This document shows positions 23,263 through 32,418 of a stretch of 64,000 bases of DNA, piece after piece (position 1 is the first letter of the stretch; every line of letters begins with the position of its first letter). A model generated the notes under the pieces. The model was not told the origin of the DNA. It saw only the letters and a list, made by a program, of their open reading frames with translations, and did not search any database. Location of the stretch: contig NZ_LMUW01000020.1 of NCBI RefSeq assembly GCF_009765735.1, positions 1-64,000 of the forward strand. Reading direction: 5' to 3'. Made by a program: the position numbers and the translations under genes. Source of the stretch: Xenophilus sp. L33. GTDB taxonomy: Bacteria; Pseudomonadota; Gammaproteobacteria; Burkholderiales; Burkholderiaceae_C.

Positions 23263-24156
23263 TCAACCCGGCGCGCCCGCCAGCAACTGCGCCAGCATCC
23301 GGCGCGCATTCAAGGGCAGCGTCTCGCCGGGCCGCACGCAGGCCAGCAAGTGCCGCTCGGCCCACGGCTCGGCCAGCGCGATGCGCACCAGCCGCATCGA
23401 TTTCGCGAAGCGCTCGGCCGCGGCGCGCGGCACGATGCCGATCCCGATGCCTTGCTCGACCATGCGGGCGATCGCCTCGAAGCCGCCGACCCGCACCCGC
23501 ACGCGCAGGCGCTGGCCGAGCCGCTGCGCCTGCAGCGCGATGTGGGCCTGCAGCGGATTGGCCGCGGCGAGGCCGACGAATTCGAAGCCGGCCAACTCGG
23601 CCAGCGTGAGACGCCGCCGCCGCGCCAGCGCATGGCCGCGCGGCACCACCACGACCAGCTCGTCGCGCCGGAAGACGGCGCATTGCAGGCCGTCGACCGC
23701 CACCGCGTCCGAGACGATGCCGATGTCGCAGTGGCCGGCCCGCAGCGCGTCGACGATGTCGTCGCTGGGGCGCTCCTCGAGGTCGACCGACACCTTCGGG
23801 TGAGCGGCCAGGAATTCGCCGAGCGCCTCGGGCAGGTGCTCGGTCATGGCGGAGGTATTGCACAGCAGGCGCACGTGGCCTTGCAGGCCGGCGCCGTAGT
23901 CGCCCAGGTCGCCGCGCAGGTGCTCCATCTGCTGCAGCACCAGCCGGGCGTGGTGCAGCAGGGTGCGGCCGGCCTCGGTCGGCCGCACGCCGAGCCGCTC
24001 GCGCAGGAGCAGCGGCGAGCCGAGCGCGTCTTCCATGCCGAGCACCCGCTGGCTGGCCGAGGCCAGCGTGATGTGGCTGCGCTCGGCGCCGCCGGTGATG
24101 GTGCCGGCCTCGACGATGTGCACGAAGAGCCGCAGGTCGGTGAGGTCGAATCGCAT
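23263..24156 (-). CDS. LysR family transcriptional regulator
   Basis: A 297-residue LysR regulator. The helix-turn-helix occupies about residues 3-60 (LRLFVHIVEAGTITGGAERS...) and the effector-binding domain about 90-292 (HVRLLCNTSAMTEHLPEALGEF, CDIGIVSDAV). It is divergent, by 96 bases, from the TSUP permease gene, which is the likely target, and its 3' end faces the aldolase-like gene. Confidence 0.93.
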   Translation of the reverse strand: MRFDLTDLRLFVHIVEAGTITGGAERSHITLASASQRVLGMEDALGSPLLLRERLGVRPTEAGRTLLHHARLVLQQMEHLRGDLGDYGAGLQGHVRLLCNTSAMTEHLPEALGEFLAAHPKVSVDLEERPSDDIVDALRAGHCDIGIVSDAVAVDGLQCAVFRRDELVVVVPRGHALARRRRLTLAELAGFEFVGLAAANPLQAHIALQAQRLGQRLRVRVRVGGFEAIARMVEQGIGIGIVPRAAAERFAKSMRLVRIALAEPWAERHLLACVRPGETLPLNARRMLAQLLAGAPG

Positions 24157-24252
24157 CGCGGGAAGTTAGCACGGCCAGCCTCAGGCTGGGACTGAGGCTC
24201 GCTGCGCCAATGCCCGATGGGCGGACGGCGCGCGCGGCGGCAGACTGGCGCC

Positions 24253-25032
24253 ATGAGTCCTTCCGAACTGTTCTCGAGCCACGGCGCGTTGCTGGGGCTG
24301 CTGGTGGCCGCGGTGTTCGTGCTCGCCGGGCTGGTCAAGGGCGTCATCGGGCTGGGGCTGCCGACCCTGTCGATGGCGCTGCTGGCGCTGTGGATGCCGC
24401 CGGTCGAGGCGGCGGCGCTGCTGATCGTGCCTTCGCTGGTGACCAACCTCTGGCAGCTGCAGCCGCTGGCGGGCCTCGGCGCGATGACGCGCAGGCTCGG
24501 CGGCATGCAGCTCGGCATCGTGGCGGGCACGCTGCTCGGTGCGTGGTGCTTCGGCGCCGCCACCAGCGAAGGCGCCGCGACCTGGCTCGGCGTGGCGCTG
24601 GTGCTGTACGCGGGCTGGGGCCTGCGCGGGCGGCCGCTGCAGCTGCCACAGCCGGGGCCGCGCTGGGCCGGGCCGCTGGTCGGCGTGGCGACCGGCGGGG
24701 TCACCGCGCTGACCGGCGTCTTCGTGCTGCCGGCAGTGGTCTACCTGCAGGCGCTGGGGCTGTCGCGCGACGGCCTGATCCAGGCGATGGGGCTGTCGTT
24801 CACCACCTCGACGATCGCACTGGGCATCGCGCTGGCGGGGCAGCAGGGCCTGTCGACGCCCTTGCTCGGCACCTCGGTCGCGATGCTGCTGCCGGCGCTG
24901 GCCGGCATGGCGCTCGGGCAATGGCTGCGCCAGCGCATGTCGGTGCGGGTCTTCCGGCGCTGCTTCTTCGTCGGGCTGGGCCTGCTGGGCGCCTACATGG
25001 CGTGGCGAGGCATAGGCCATATGCACCATTGA
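24253..25032 (+). CDS. TSUP family (TauE/SafE) membrane transporter
   Basis: A 259-residue polytopic protein with about eight hydrophobic helices in two repeats. Each repeat starts with the TSUP glycine motif: LAGLVKGVIGLGLPTLSMALL at the N-terminus and GVATGGVTALTGVFVLPAVVYL in the middle. The family exports sulfite, sulfoacetate and other anions. The ATG at 24253 puts the first helix close to the N-terminus. It is divergent from the LysR gene, its probable regulator. Confidence 0.9.
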   Translation: MSPSELFSSHGALLGLLVAAVFVLAGLVKGVIGLGLPTLSMALLALWMPPVEAAALLIVPSLVTNLWQLQPLAGLGAMTRRLGGMQLGIVAGTLLGAWCFGAATSEGAATWLGVALVLYAGWGLRGRPLQLPQPGPRWAGPLVGVATGGVTALTGVFVLPAVVYLQALGLSRDGLIQAMGLSFTTSTIALGIALAGQQGLSTPLLGTSVAMLLPALAGMALGQWLRQRMSVRVFRRCFFVGLGLLGAYMAWRGIGHMHH

Positions 25033-25082
25033 TGCGCATCGGCGGGCATGAAATATTGCCCGTCGAAAGGCGAGACACGTGG

Positions 25083-28000
25083 ATGGATGAGACCCTGCAG
25101 AAACTGGTCGCCGAGCGTCGGCGCGCACTCCATGGCGACAGCGACGACGCGAGCGGCAGGCGGCCCTGGGGCCTGGCACTCTCCGGCGGCGGCATCCGCA
25201 GCGCGACCTTCTGCCTCGGGCTGCTCAAGGCGCTGGCGGGCCATCGGCAACTGCTCAAGTTCGACCTGGTCTCGACCGTCTCCGGAGGCGGCTACGTGGG
25301 CGCCGCGCTGGGCCGGCTGTGCACGCAGGCCGAGAGCGCCGACGAGGTCCGCGCGATCGAGGCCGCGATCGCCGACGTCGACCGGGCCCGCTTCGGCTGG
25401 TGGCTGCGCGGCAACGGCCGCTACCTGATCCCGGGCGGTCCGCGCGACATGCTGTTCGCCGGTGCCCTCTACCTGCGCAACCTGTTCGCCACGCACATCG
25501 AATTGGCGATCGCCGCCAGCCTGATCGGCATGGTGCTGGCGGCGACCAACCTGCTGCTGTGGGACGCGGTGTTCCGCGCGGTCGACCTCAACAGCATCCC
25601 GCCCGACACGGTCAGCACCGTGACCGAGCTGACCGGCGTGCAGTCGCTGCGCAACCTGGTCGAATGGGCCACCCGATGGCCGACGCTCTGGTTCACGCTG
25701 GTCGGGCCCTTCCTGGCGTCGGTGATGCTGGCCTCGGCCTACTGGGTGGTGCGGGACCGGCGCTCGGATGTGTCGCTCTGGCTGCAGATGGGGATGTGGC
25801 TCGCACTCGGCGCCGGCGCCTGCTGGGTCGGGCCGATGCTGCTGGAGCGCTTCAGCGGACCGGCCTGGCTGGTGCCGGCCTTCCTGGTCTTCGCGGCTTG
25901 CTGGGTGGTCGCGCTCGGCTGGGTGCTGGTGCGAAGCCGCAGCCGCACGCCGGCCGAGCTGCGCAACGAACTGACCGACCAGCTCGCCGCGGTGATCCGC
26001 AGCGCGCTGCTCATCGTGGCGCTCGGCCTGCTCGATCGCAGCGCCTGGTGGCTGGCCGCTGAGCAGCGCCAGCTGCGGGTGTCGGTCGGTGCGGTGCTGC
26101 TGGTGTCGGCGGCGGTGCTGCGGGCGGTGCTGCCGCTGGTGATGTCGCAGCGGCGCGAGCTGCCCGGCATCGGCAAGACGCTGCTGCAGACGATGGCCAA
26201 CCTGCTCGGCCTGGTGCTGGCCTTCTGCCTGGCGGCCTGGTGGGTGTCGGTGGTGTACGCGCTGGTGCTGCTGCCGGTCTTCACGCCGGCTGGCCTGGAC
26301 TTCCTGCGCGGCTGGGCCTGGCTCGGCACGATAGCGGTGATCATCGGCACCTATGCGCTGGTGACGGGGCGCAACTTCGCCTTCATCAACGTCTCGTCGC
26401 TGCACATGTTCTACAAGGCGCGCATCGTGCGCGGCTACCTGGGCGCGGCCAACGCGACGCGGCTGGGCGCGGCGCCGACCGACCGGGTGACCGGCCTGGA
26501 CCTGCCGCAGGTGCCGGTGGGCGAGGTACATCCGAAGGACGACGTCGCCCAGCTGCGCTATGCGCCGCATGCGCACGGCGGGCCGGTGCATCTCGCCAAC
26601 GTCTGCATCAACCAGACCCACGACACGCGCGAGCGTCTCTTCAACCGCGACCGCAAGAGCCTGCCGCTGACCATCGGCCCGCGCGGCTGGATGCAGGCCG
26701 GCGGCGCGCCGTGGGCGCAGGCGAGGGGCGAGGGCGCCCTGAGCCTGGGCGCCTGGACCGCGATCTCCGGCGCCGCCTTCGCGCCGGGCCTCGGGCGCAT
26801 GACCCGGCGCGGCATCTCGGCGCTGTCGGTGTTCGCGGGGCTGCGGCTGGGCTACTGGTGGAACAGCGCCGAGGCCGGCATCGTCCAGCGCGGCGCGGTG
26901 GTTCAGGCGAACCCGCTCCTGATGAAGACCCGCTTCCTGCTGCTGGAGTGCTTCGGCGCCTTTCCGGGCAGCAGCTCGGCCAACTGGTACCTGAGCGACG
27001 GCGGCCACTTCGAGAACACTGGTGCCTATGCGTTGGTGCGGCAGGAGGCCGAGCTGATCGTGATCGCCGATTGCGGCGCCGATCCGGACTACCGCTTCTG
27101 CGACCTGGAGATCCTGATCCGGCGCGCCCGTATCGACCTGCATGCCGAGATCACCTTCATGAAGCCGCGTCCGGGCGCGACCTGGGCGCACCTCGAATCC
27201 TTCGGCTCGCTCGACGACCTGGCCTCGCCGAGCAGCCAGGCCTGCCTGGCGCTCGCCGAGGTGGTGTATGCCAGCGGCGCGACCGGGCAGATCGTGCTGG
27301 TGAAGCCGAACGTCTCGGCCTCGCTGCCGGTCGACCTGGTGAACTTCAAGGCGGCGCATCCGCTCTTTCCGCAGCAGCCGACCACCGACCAGTTCTTCGA
27401 CGAGGCGCAGTGGGAGAGCTACTTCCGCCTCGGCGCCGAGATCGGCCGCCGGCTGGAGGACGAGATGCTGGCGCACGTGGCGCAAGGCGCGCCCGGCCTC
27501 TTCGTGCGCGACGACGGCCGGCCGAGTGCGAGCGCCCATCCGGCCAGCGCGACGCTCACCGTCAGCACCGGCGACAAGGACGACGCCACCGCGGCCGCGG
27601 TCGGCTCGATGAGCCGGCTGCAGGCGCGGGTGCTGAAGTTCGGCGCGGTGACCGCCTCGATCGGCATCGGCACCGCGGCCACCTTCGGCGTCGCCGCCTG
27701 GCAGGGCATCGACAGCTGGCGCAGCCAGGCGGCCGCAACGCAGGCCTCGGAAGACAGCTCCTTCAAGGAACTGAGCGAACGCTGGGCCCACCTGAAGGCC
27801 GGCACCGACACCAGCGACGCGCCGGCTCTGCTAGCGGCCGAGCTGCTGCGCACCGGCGACCTCCTGTGCCGCAAGGGCAGCGACAACTTCATGACCCGCT
27901 TCCGGCTCTCGGTGACGATCGTCGACGACGCCAAGGAGGCCTGCAGCGACCAGGCGGCCGCCGACCGCAGCCCGGCCTGCGTCCGGCTGCTCGACCCGGG

Positions 28001-28610
28001 CAACGGCATCGACTGCCTGCAGCCTGCACCGGCGGTGCCCTGCGCGCCGCGCTACTGGGCGCGCGACTACAGCGAGCAGACCGGCTCGAAGGAGAACTGC
28101 AGCGGCACCTTGCCGACGCCCTGGCCGCTGGTTGTGTGGCTCAACGACTTCGTGATGACGCGGGTCGACGCGCACCGGATCGCGGTGGCGCAGCGTGCGA
28201 ACGATGCGGTGGCCGCCGGTGCGGGCGCGAGCCTCGCGGCACCGGCGCCGCCGCCAGCGCGCGTCTGCGAGGACGCGGTGGTCTACATCGTCATCTACGG
28301 CACGACGCTGCGCGACAAGGCGCGCGCCTGGCGCGGGCCGTGGCGCCGGCTGGGCGCCTCGGTGCCGCCGATCGAGGACGTGCTCGCCACCGCGCGGCTG
28401 GCGGGCCGCTCGCCGCCGATCGGCCATGCCGAGCCGACCGTGGTGATCCGCTCGGACGCCTCGCGCGCCTGCGCGCAGGCCATGATCCAGGTCGCGCCGT
28501 CGCCGACCGGCCAGCCGTGGACCCTCGAGCAGCTGCCCCGCACCGTCGGCGCCGAGCCCGGCGCCATCGAGGTCTGGCTGCCGCGCAGCAAGGACACGAG
28601 CGCGGATTGA
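25083..28610 (+). CDS. Large membrane-embedded patatin-like phospholipase
   Basis: An 1175-residue protein. The patatin oxyanion loop LALSGGGIRSATF (about 31-43) and nucleophile Ser67 (STVSGGGYVG) are at the N-terminus, and the DGG motif with Asp639 (WYLSDGGHFENTG) lies about 570 residues later. About eight hydrophobic helices lie between them (roughly 150-440), so the catalytic domain is interrupted by a membrane block. A further hydrophobic segment (FGAVTASIGIGTAATFGVAAW, about 853-873) precedes a Cys-rich C-terminal domain. The predicted reaction is lipid acyl hydrolysis at the membrane. The ATG at 25083 has AAGGCGAG upstream; an ATG at 25032 overlapping the permease stop is an alternative. 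Confidence 0.85.
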   Translation: MDETLQKLVAERRRALHGDSDDASGRRPWGLALSGGGIRSATFCLGLLKALAGHRQLLKFDLVSTVSGGGYVGAALGRLCTQAESADEVRAIEAAIADVDRARFGWWLRGNGRYLIPGGPRDMLFAGALYLRNLFATHIELAIAASLIGMVLAATNLLLWDAVFRAVDLNSIPPDTVSTVTELTGVQSLRNLVEWATRWPTLWFTLVGPFLASVMLASAYWVVRDRRSDVSLWLQMGMWLALGAGACWVGPMLLERFSGPAWLVPAFLVFAACWVVALGWVLVRSRSRTPAELRNELTDQLAAVIRSALLIVALGLLDRSAWWLAAEQRQLRVSVGAVLLVSAAVLRAVLPLVMSQRRELPGIGKTLLQTMANLLGLVLAFCLAAWWVSVVYALVLLPVFTPAGLDFLRGWAWLGTIAVIIGTYALVTGRNFAFINVSSLHMFYKARIVRGYLGAANATRLGAAPTDRVTGLDLPQVPVGEVHPKDDVAQLRYAPHAHGGPVHLANVCINQTHDTRERLFNRDRKSLPLTIGPRGWMQAGGAPWAQARGEGALSLGAWTAISGAAFAPGLGRMTRRGISALSVFAGLRLGYWWNSAEAGIVQRGAVVQANPLLMKTRFLLLECFGAFPGSSSANWYLSDGGHFENTGAYALVRQEAELIVIADCGADPDYRFCDLEILIRRARIDLHAEITFMKPRPGATWAHLESFGSLDDLASPSSQACLALAEVVYASGATGQIVLVKPNVSASLPVDLVNFKAAHPLFPQQPTTDQFFDEAQWESYFRLGAEIGRRLEDEMLAHVAQGAPGLFVRDDGRPSASAHPASATLTVSTGDKDDATAAAVGSMSRLQARVLKFGAVTASIGIGTAATFGVAAWQGIDSWRSQAAATQASEDSSFKELSERWAHLKAGTDTSDAPALLAAELLRTGDLLCRKGSDNFMTRFRLSVTIVDDAKEACSDQAAADRSPACVRLLDPGNGIDCLQPAPAVPCAPRYWARDYSEQTGSKENCSGTLPTPWPLVVWLNDFVMTRVDAHRIAVAQRANDAVAAGAGASLAAPAPPPARVCEDAVVYIVIYGTTLRDKARAWRGPWRRLGASVPPIEDVLATARLAGRSPPIGHAEPTVVIRSDASRACAQAMIQVAPSPTGQPWTLEQLPRTVGAEPGAIEVWLPRSKDTSAD

Positions 28611-28651
28611 CGAGGCCCGCGAGCCTGTTGGGGTAATTGCCGGGGTGTTTT

Positions 28652-28667
28652 CTGAAACCGGTTTCAG
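28652..28667. promoter_or_regulatory. Perfect 16-bp palindrome, probable LacI-family operator
   Basis: CTGAAACCGGTTTCAG is a perfect inverted repeat with the central CCGG typical of LacI/GalR-family operators. It lies 60 bases upstream of the ABC importer gene and is followed at once by TATCAT (28668-28673), a possible -10 box, so bound repressor would block RNA polymerase. The LacI-family gene at the end of the same operon is the obvious candidate regulator. Confidence 0.78.
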
Positions 28668-28727
28668 TATCATCGCGGCCGATGTCTTTTCCGACCCGCT
28701 CCACGGCCCTTTCACCCGCCTGACCCC

Positions 28728-29399
28728 GTGCACTACCAATTCCAGTTCGATGCCGTCTTCGAGGCCTGGCCACTGCTGCTGAAGGGCGCCTGGATCACGG
28801 TGCAGCTGTCGCTGGTCGCCACCGTGCTGGGGCTGGTGGTCGCGATCTTCTGCGCCTGGGGCAAGACCTCGGGACCGGGCTGGCTGCGCTTCATCGTCAA
28901 CGCCTACATCGAGGTGATCCGCAACACGCCTTTCCTGGTGCAGCTGTTCTTCTTCTTCTTCGCGCTGCCGGCGATCGGGCTGCGCTGGTCGCCCTACACC
29001 GCGGCGCTCACCGCGATGGTGGTGAACCTCGGCGCCTACGCGGCCGAGATCGTGCGGGCCGGCATCGAGGCGATCCCGAAGGGGCAGATCGAGGCGGGCC
29101 GGGCGCTCAACCTGAAGCCGTGGGAGATCTTCCGCTTCGTCGTCATCAAGCCGGCGCTCAAGGCGATCTACCCCGCGCTCACCAGCCAGTTCATCCTCCT
29201 GATGCTGAGCTCGGCGGTGGTGTCGGTGATCTCGGCGGACGACCTCACCTCGGTGGCCGCCAACCTGCAGTCGCAGACCTTCCGCAGTTTCGAGATCTAC
29301 ATCGTGGTGGCCTGCATCTACCTCCTGCTGTCGCTGGCGTTCTCGGCCCTCTTCAGGCTGATCTACCAGCGCATGCTCGACTATCCGGACCGGCGCTGA
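28728..29399 (+). CDS. ABC transporter permease, polar amino acid type (HisM/GlnP-like)
   Basis: A 223-residue inner-membrane permease with about five helices. It shows the family's TWITVQLSL-type start (GAWITVQLSLVATVLGLVVAI), YIEVIRNTPFLVQLFFFFFALP, and the EAA loop IEAIPKGQIEAGRALNLKPWE that contacts the ATPase. The start codon is GTG at 28728. It is the first structural gene of the LacI-linked operon and pairs with the permease 5 bases downstream. Confidence 0.93.
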   Translation: MHYQFQFDAVFEAWPLLLKGAWITVQLSLVATVLGLVVAIFCAWGKTSGPGWLRFIVNAYIEVIRNTPFLVQLFFFFFALPAIGLRWSPYTAALTAMVVNLGAYAAEIVRAGIEAIPKGQIEAGRALNLKPWEIFRFVVIKPALKAIYPALTSQFILLMLSSAVVSVISADDLTSVAANLQSQTFRSFEIYIVVACIYLLLSLAFSALFRLIYQRMLDYPDRR

Positions 29400-29404
29400 A
29401 CACC

Positions 29405-30058
29405 ATGCGCACCTTCGGCTTTCCGGAATTCATGTTCATCCTCGAGGCGGCGCGCTGGACGCTGGCGCTGTCGGCGATCGCCTTCGTCGGCGGCGCGATC
29501 CTCGGGCTGGTGATCGCCCTGGCGCGCACCTCGGAGAACGGCCCGGCGCGCGCGCTTTCGATCGGCTTCATCAAGCTGTTCCAGGGCACGCCGCTGCTGC
29601 TGCAGCTCTTCCTCATCTTCTTCGGCGCGCCGGTGTTCGGCATCGACATCAATCCGTGGGTGGCCGCGGGCATCGCGCTGGTGCTCAACAGCGCCGCCTT
29701 CCTGGGCGAGATCTGGCGCGGCTGCATCGAGGCGGTGCCGCGCGGCCAGACCGAGGCCGCGATGGCGCTCAACCTCGGCTGGGGTGCGCGCATGCGCGAC
29801 GTGGTGCTGCCGCAGGCCTTCAAGATCGCGCTGGCGCCGACCGTCGGCTACCTGGTGCAGATCGTCAAGGGCACCTCGCTGGCCGCGATCATCGGCTTCA
29901 CCGAGGTCACGCGCGCCGGGCAGATCATCAACAACGCCACCTTCCAGCCGCTGGAGGTGTTCGCCACCGTGGCCGCCATCTACTTCGTCATCTGCTGGCC
30001 GCTGTCGCTGCTGGCCGCGCGCATGGAGCGCCAGCGGGCCCGCGCCCTGGCGCGATGA
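29405..30058 (+). CDS. ABC transporter permease, polar amino acid type (second subunit)
   Basis: A 217-residue permease partner with the same architecture: FIKLFQGTPLLLQLFLIFFGAP and the EAA loop IEAVPRGQTEAAMALNLGWG. The preceding permease and this one probably form a heterodimeric channel. The ATG lies 5 bases after the first permease stop. Confidence 0.93.
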   Translation: MRTFGFPEFMFILEAARWTLALSAIAFVGGAILGLVIALARTSENGPARALSIGFIKLFQGTPLLLQLFLIFFGAPVFGIDINPWVAAGIALVLNSAAFLGEIWRGCIEAVPRGQTEAAMALNLGWGARMRDVVLPQAFKIALAPTVGYLVQIVKGTSLAAIIGFTEVTRAGQIINNATFQPLEVFATVAAIYFVICWPLSLLAARMERQRARALAR

Positions 30059-30092
30059 CGCGCAACCCCTTTCAACCCGAGGAGACCTTCAC

Positions 30093-30878
30093 ATGAAAAC
30101 GACCACCCGCCGCGCCGCGATCGCTGTCCTTGCCATCGGCGCCCTCTGCGCCACCCAGGCCTTCGCCCAGAGCGTCGCCGACATCAAGAAGAAGGGCGAG
30201 ATCACCATCGGCATGCTGGTCGACTTCCCGCCCTACGGCACCACCAACGCGCAGAACGAACCCGACGGCTACGACGCCGACGTGGCCAGGCTGCTGGCCA
30301 AGGACTGGGGCGTGAAGGCCAACATCGTGCCGGTCACCGGCCCGAACCGCATTCCCTTCCTGCTCACCAACAAGGTCGACCTGCTGGTGGCCTCGCTGGC
30401 GATCACGCCGGAGCGGTCCAAGCAGGTCCAGTTCTCGCAGCCCTATGCGGCCGCGACCATCGTGCTCTACGGCAAGACCGGCACGCCGATCAAGAGCGCC
30501 GCCGACCTGAAGGGCCTCAAGGTCGGCGTGGCGCGCGCCAGCACGCAGGACGTGGCGGTCACCAAGGCCGCGCCCGAAGGCACCGAGATCCGCCGCTTCG
30601 ACGACGACGCCTCGGCCATGCAGGCGCTGATGTCGGGCCAGGTGGACGCGATCGGCTGCTCGGTCACGGTGGCCGCGCAGATCGCCAAGCGGGTGCCGCC
30701 GAAGACCTTCGAGGACAAGTTCACCCTGGTCCAGCAGAACATGGGCATCGCGATGCGGCCGGGCCAGGACGAGCTGACCAAGGCGGTCAACGACTTCGTC
30801 GCGAAGAACACCGCCAATGGCGAGTTGAACAAGCTCTACCAGAAGTGGCTGCAGTCCGACCTGCCCAAGATGAACTGA
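30093..30878 (+). CDS. ABC transporter substrate-binding protein (SBP_bac_3 family)
   Basis: A 261-residue periplasmic binding protein. A Sec signal peptide ([25 protein letters not shown]) precedes a cluster-3 solute-binding domain with [51 protein letters not shown] and [17 protein letters not shown] lies at good spacing before the ATG. The family usually binds polar amino acids, but the gene context here suggests a sugar acid or similar ligand (inference). Confidence 0.93.
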   Translation: MKTTTRRAAIAVLAIGALCATQAFAQSVADIKKKGEITIGMLVDFPPYGTTNAQNEPDGYDADVARLLAKDWGVKANIVPVTGPNRIPFLLTNKVDLLVASLAITPERSKQVQFSQPYAAATIVLYGKTGTPIKSAADLKGLKVGVARASTQDVAVTKAAPEGTEIRRFDDDASAMQALMSGQVDAIGCSVTVAAQIAKRVPPKTFEDKFTLVQQNMGIAMRPGQDELTKAVNDFVAKNTANGELNKLYQKWLQSDLPKMN

Positions 30879-30885
30879 GGCCCCG

Positions 30886-31659
30886 ATGAGCGACGCCATG
30901 CCCCACGAGGCCGAGCCGATCATCCGCCTGGAGGCGGTGAACAAGTGGTTCGGCAGCTTCCAGGTGCTGAACGACATCGACCTCGCGGTGCGCGCGGGCG
31001 AGCGGATCGTGATCTGCGGGCCCTCGGGCTCGGGCAAGTCCACGCTGATCCGCTGCATCAACCGGCTGGAGACGGTGCAGAAGGGCCGCATCGTGGTCGA
31101 CGGCATCGAGCTCACCGCGGGCGGCAGGAACGTCGACGCGGTGCGGGCCGAGGTCGGCATGGTGTTCCAGCAGTTCAACCTGTTCCCGCACCTGACCATC
31201 CTGCAGAACTGCACCCTGGCGCCGATGCGCTCGCGTCGAATGAGCCGCGCCGAGGCCGAGGAGGTGGCGATGAAATACCTCGCCCGGGTGCGCATTCCCG
31301 AACAGGCCCACAAGTATCCGAGCCAGCTGTCGGGCGGCCAGCAGCAGCGGGTCGCGATCGCGCGGGCGCTGTGCATGTCGCCCAAGATCATGCTGTTCGA
31401 CGAGCCGACTTCCGCGCTCGACCCCGAGATGGTCAAGGAAGTGCTCGACACCATGATCGGCCTGGCCGACGACGGCATGACCATGCTGTGCGTGACCCAC
31501 GAGATGGGCTTCGCGCGCAGCGTTGCCGACCGCGTGATCTTCATGGCCGACGGCCGCATCCTCGAGGAGGCGCCGCCGGCCGAATTCTTCGGCCAGCCGA
31601 AGCACGAGAAGACCCGCCAGTTCCTCGGCCAGATCCTGAGTTCCCATACGGCGCACTGA
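30886..31659 (+). CDS. ABC transporter ATP-binding protein (amino acid importer type)
   Basis: A 257-residue ATPase with Walker [10 protein letters not shown] (45-53), the Q-loop in [13 protein letters not shown], signature [15 protein letters not shown], Walker [17 protein letters not shown] and the switch His in CVTHEMGFA. It energises the two permeases upstream and starts 7 bases after the binding-protein gene. Confidence 0.96.
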   Translation: MSDAMPHEAEPIIRLEAVNKWFGSFQVLNDIDLAVRAGERIVICGPSGSGKSTLIRCINRLETVQKGRIVVDGIELTAGGRNVDAVRAEVGMVFQQFNLFPHLTILQNCTLAPMRSRRMSRAEAEEVAMKYLARVRIPEQAHKYPSQLSGGQQQRVAIARALCMSPKIMLFDEPTSALDPEMVKEVLDTMIGLADDGMTMLCVTHEMGFARSVADRVIFMADGRILEEAPPAEFFGQPKHEKTRQFLGQILSSHTAH

Positions 31660-31680
31660 AGCGCCGCCATCATTCACTGC

Positions 31681-32418
31681 ATGTCCTCGATCGTCGTCTC
31701 CCTTTCTTCCTTCGGTGCCGCCGAAGTCGGCCGCCATGGCCAGGTCTGGTGTGCCCGGCTCGCACTGGCCGCCGGCGCCGACAGCGTGGAGGTGCGCGGC
31801 GAACTGCTGCGCGATTCCGCCAGCGAACTGCCGGCGCTGGCCGGCATGGCCTCGGTCTATTCGAGCCCGGAAGGCCTCTGGGCCGAAGGCGGCTGGCTGG
31901 ACAGCGCCGCGCTCGGTCGCGGGCTCGCAGCGGCACAGGCGCTCGGCGCCAAACGGCTGAAGATGGCCATCGGCGACTTCCGCGCCTCGTCGCACGGCTC
32001 GCTCTGGGGCCTGAAGGTGCAGCTGTCGGAGACCCGCATCGAACTGCTGATCGAGAACGACCAGACCGTGAGCGCAGGCAGCCTGCCGGCGCTCGTGACC
32101 TTCTTCGACGCCGCCGAGCGCGCCGGCGTCACGCTCGGCATGACCTTCGACATGGGCAACTGGCACTGGCTCGGCGAATGCCCGCGCGAGGCCGCGGCCG
32201 CCTTGTCGCGGCGGGTGCGCTACGTGCACTGCAAGGGCGTGCAGCGGCTGCCCGCCAAGTGGGTCGCGGTGCCGCTGGCGGATTCCGTCGCGCCCTGGCG
32301 CGCGGTGCTGCGGGCGCTGCCGGCGGACCTGCCGCGTGCCATCGAATACCCGCTGGTCGGCGACGACCTGCTCGCGGTCACGCGCGACGCGGTGGCGCAG
32401 TTGCGGGCCTTGCCATGA
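31681..32418 (+). CDS. Sugar phosphate isomerase/epimerase-like TIM-barrel protein
   Basis: A 245-residue protein with the xylose isomerase-like TIM-barrel pattern: DSVEVRGELL, LKMAIGDFR, ELLIENDQTV (a Glu ligand), GMTFDMGNWHWLG (an Asp ligand) and RYVHCKGVQ (a His ligand). This suggests metal-dependent isomerisation or epimerisation of a sugar derivative. Its stop overlaps the start of the kinase gene (ATGA), so the two are coupled. Confidence 0.82.
   Translation: MSSIVVSLSSFGAAEVGRHGQVWCARLALAAGADSVEVRGELLRDSASELPALAGMASVYSSPEGLWAEGGWLDSAALGRGLAAAQALGAKRLKMAIGDFRASSHGSLWGLKVQLSETRIELLIENDQTVSAGSLPALVTFFDAAERAGVTLGMTFDMGNWHWLGECPREAAAALSRRVRYVHCKGVQRLPAKWVAVPLADSVAPWRAVLRALPADLPRAIEYPLVGDDLLAVTRDAVAQLRALP

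Noticed and set aside
24210-25082. Extended N-terminus for the patatin protein
   Set aside because: The frame is open upstream but overlaps the TSUP permease gene in another frame, and the translation is low-complexity Ala/Arg/Gly. The patatin homology begins after 25083.
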